From NCBI GenBank assembly GCA_949318235.1, contig OX439127.1:6111432-6175431 (forward strand): DNA of 64,000 nucleotides. Direction: 5' to 3'. Within the stretch, counting starts at the first letter, position 1; each line of letters starts with the position of its first letter. The notes under the pieces were generated by a model, which saw only the letters and a program-made list of their open reading frames with translations, did not search any database and was not told where the DNA came from. This DNA is from Ecdyonurus torrentis (taxonomy: Eukaryota; Arthropoda; Insecta; Ephemeroptera; Heptageniidae). The position numbers were made by a program, and so were the translations under genes. Positions 61,920-64,000 of this stretch are shown in pieces.

Positions 61920-62298
61920 ATGGTATGACCGAGTGGTGAAGGCAGCTGACTTGTACTCTGTTCTCCTCACCGAGTATATGTTCAAACCTCTGCTGGGTGC
62001 GAACGTCAAGTGTGAGAGCTCAATAACACGATGCAAGTTACATGCATTCCATGAAGACGCACAGCATTTGAGAGGTGCAAGATCGATGTGCTTGCACCGA
62101 CCAGCCTGCCTAGACGTTTCCATGGTTTCTCTAGGCTATCATGGTGAATGTTGGGCTGAGTATTTAGGACGTGGCCGGCCCGTATGTGCTTTTCCATTAA
62201 CTGGAAAGTCATTACCTGTCGATAAGACAATGTCGTGACTGGGATTGGGGTTGGTGTAGCACATTATAAAGAAAAAAAAAAAAAAAAAAAAAAAAAGA
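61920..62298 (+). mobile_element. tRNA-derived SINE, full length
   Basis: Same family as 50.5 kb: TGACCGAGTGGTGAAGGCAG (A box), GTTCAAACC (decayed B box), TTTCCATGGTTTCTCTAGGC, GGTGAATGTTGGGCTG, TGTCGATAAGACAATGTCGT and a poly-A tail. It lies in opposite orientation to the split copy at 60.4 kb. Confidence 0.85.
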
Positions 62299-62769
62299 GT
62301 ATATTAATTTAAATATCATAAAAAATTCTACATTATGCTGTTTGGAAGAGGTGTTTGCATTGCTTTATAAAAAAGTATGTGAGAACACTATATAAATAAG
62401 CATGGATAAATAACACATATCTTGCAAGTATTAAAATATATTTTATAATGTTATATAGTACTAGTTTTGGTTTGAAGAGAGCAAAGATGTTATTCGTTAT
62501 TTTTGGTTTTTATGTTAAAAAAATAACTACAGCAAAATTTACATGACGTACCTAAGAAAATCGCAAACACAACATTTGTTCTTTCCTAAGAAATTACATT
62601 TATTACTCTAGGATGGTGTCGAAGCGCATTCTTGCGCTTTTCAAGCACTCGCTTTCCAGCAACATTTTACATTCGTTAAAAAACAAACTACAAATATTAT
62701 AAATTATGATGTATTTATATTTTAAGTTTTATTATTCGAGTATAAATAATGTAATTATGTATTATTTTT

Positions 62770-62838
62770 CTATGAGGTACATGTTATTGAGTGATCCAAC
62801 ATGGCGTCAACTTTAACATGAATGCAAAGACGCTATAA
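62770..62838 (-). mobile_element. Family-A MITE terminus
   Basis: CATGTTATTGAGTGATCCAA..GCGTCAACTTTAACATGAAT..GACGCTATA. Only one end is present. Confidence 0.65.
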
Positions 62839-62879
62839 ATGAAGATACTATAGTAATATACTATAATAAAAAAAAAGTG

Positions 62880-64000
62880 TCCTTCCCCCGCCCTCCCAAA
62901 GAAAGGTGATATTTTGACATAATTTGCTATATACACAATAACAGTTTTATAGGTAAAGTAGAAAAGACAGGGAGGGGGGAGGGGACTTCTAAATTCTTAC
63001 AAAATTATATTATGAATCATTTATGCAACACAAAAACATTTTATGATTTGCTTTTTAAGTGAGTCGATAAATGAAATACGCCATATAAATGATTTTTTTA
63101 CGATAACGTATATCTCACAATGGTGCTAGTTTTATCAAAAAGTTTCTAGCAATAATGAAAATGAATAATTATTGAAAATAAATATTTTATAATAGTTAAT
63201 ACGTAAAAAGTACTTAAAAGAAAACATAAAATTCCTGTAAAAAAAAAAAAAAAAAAAAAAAAAAGGTTTGAGGGAGAAAATTAGCCACATAAAAGTATGT
63301 TTAATAAGTTTGTTAACAACTAGATTGAAATGTGAGCTCGCCACCCCTCTCTCACATTAACCTACTTGCAGCTGCAACTTGACTTCTTTACAAACAAAAA
63401 AACTATTTCACTTTTTATTTAAAATATTTTTATGTTGGCGTCTTCTGACTAAGACGTGACTTTTATGTTGAAATTATGTCTACACTCAAATAGATAATTT
63501 AAATAACAAAAAAAGTCAATGTAATTTACTAAGAATAATAAAAAAATGTTAGTTATATTTTATATTCTATTCATCATTCCAGTTTTGATGACGTCAATAA
63601 AAACTACATCAAAGTTTTACATGTCAAAGAAAAAAAATGTGAGCATTTTATTATAAAAAAAATGAAGTGCTCGTAAAATATATTAAAACGTATATTATAC
63701 TATAAGGTTTAAAAAAATTAAAAATCGTCTGCTGCCTTCTATGCAGATTTGCAGATACTTCTTACTTTATACAACCTTTTACATGTTTTAGAGAAGAGAG
63801 ATTTACAATAAAAAAAAAAGTATTTTAATCGCGTTTATTTAACAATTTTTAAAGAAATGAAGTTTTATAGTTTTAGTTTCATTTTCTGGTTTATTTGCTT
63901 AAATATTATTCATTGCTTCATAATGGCGTCCAAGCGCATTTAGTATGACGTCATGTGCATACACCCAATCCTGAACTACTAAATTTTGAACTATATTTTT
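62880..64000 (+). repeat. Repeat E, copy 2, running off the window
   Basis: Direct repeat of 53480-54600, about 9.4 kb downstream of it. Includes CACCCCTCTCTCACATTAAC, GTTTTGATGACGTCAATAAA and the family-A-like end at 63910-63970. Confidence 0.8.

Overview
This is an AT-rich, repeat-dense animal nuclear window. It has introns with GT..AG borders, long microsatellites, tRNA-derived SINEs and many small inverted-repeat elements. No bacterial-style gene clusters are present. The only gene I can model convincingly lies on the minus strand between about 31.45 kb and 22.9 kb. It is a full-length PRDM9 (Meisetz) orthologue with a KRAB-like exon, an SSXRD motif, a zinc knuckle, a PR/SET domain and a terminal C2H2 zinc-finger array. 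The eight coding exons I placed by eye keep phase throughout and sum to 1848 nt (615 residues plus stop). Together with the genome texture this suggests a marine invertebrate lineage that kept complete PRDM9, such as an echinoderm, hemichordate, mollusc, annelid or cnidarian. I cannot tell which from this window.

Layout. 1-7.1 kb: a tandem array of about 2.2-kb repeat units containing a 15-bp VNTR, ending at a 200-N gap. 7.1-22.5 kb: gene-free AT-rich DNA full of MITEs, a fold-back element of about 0.84 kb (11.88-12.72 kb), and poly-A/T, (AC)n and (AG)n tracts. 22.9-31.5 kb: the PRDM9 gene, whose introns hold several palindromic elements and a hAT-like element. 31.5-43.5 kb: gene-poor DNA with a 476-bp near-perfect palindrome (33.63-34.10 kb), many MITE copies and a GC-richer island at 41.1-41.95 kb that might be a gene 5' end. 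43.5-46.1 kb: a distant copy of the 2.2-kb unit. 46.1-64 kb: giant tetranucleotide arrays, SINEs of at least three kinds sharing one core, nested MITEs and a direct duplication of about 1.1 kb.

The dominant theme outside PRDM9 is non-autonomous DNA transposons. Four families recur: A (TATAGGGTGTATGC ends), B (TTAAAG..ATAGACC ends), C (palindromic, AAGGCGTAGAACA ends) and G (GGTGACCGACT ends). B, C and G are bounded by TTAA, as piggyBac-type elements are. The CREB/ATF palindrome TGACGTCA occurs 32 times by my count against roughly one expected. Most copies lie inside families A, B and C, so these elements may be spreading a regulatory site.

The coding genes do not form a pathway here: PRDM9 stands alone. 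By homology it would be a meiotic histone H3 methyltransferase that binds DNA through its fingers and places recombination hotspots.
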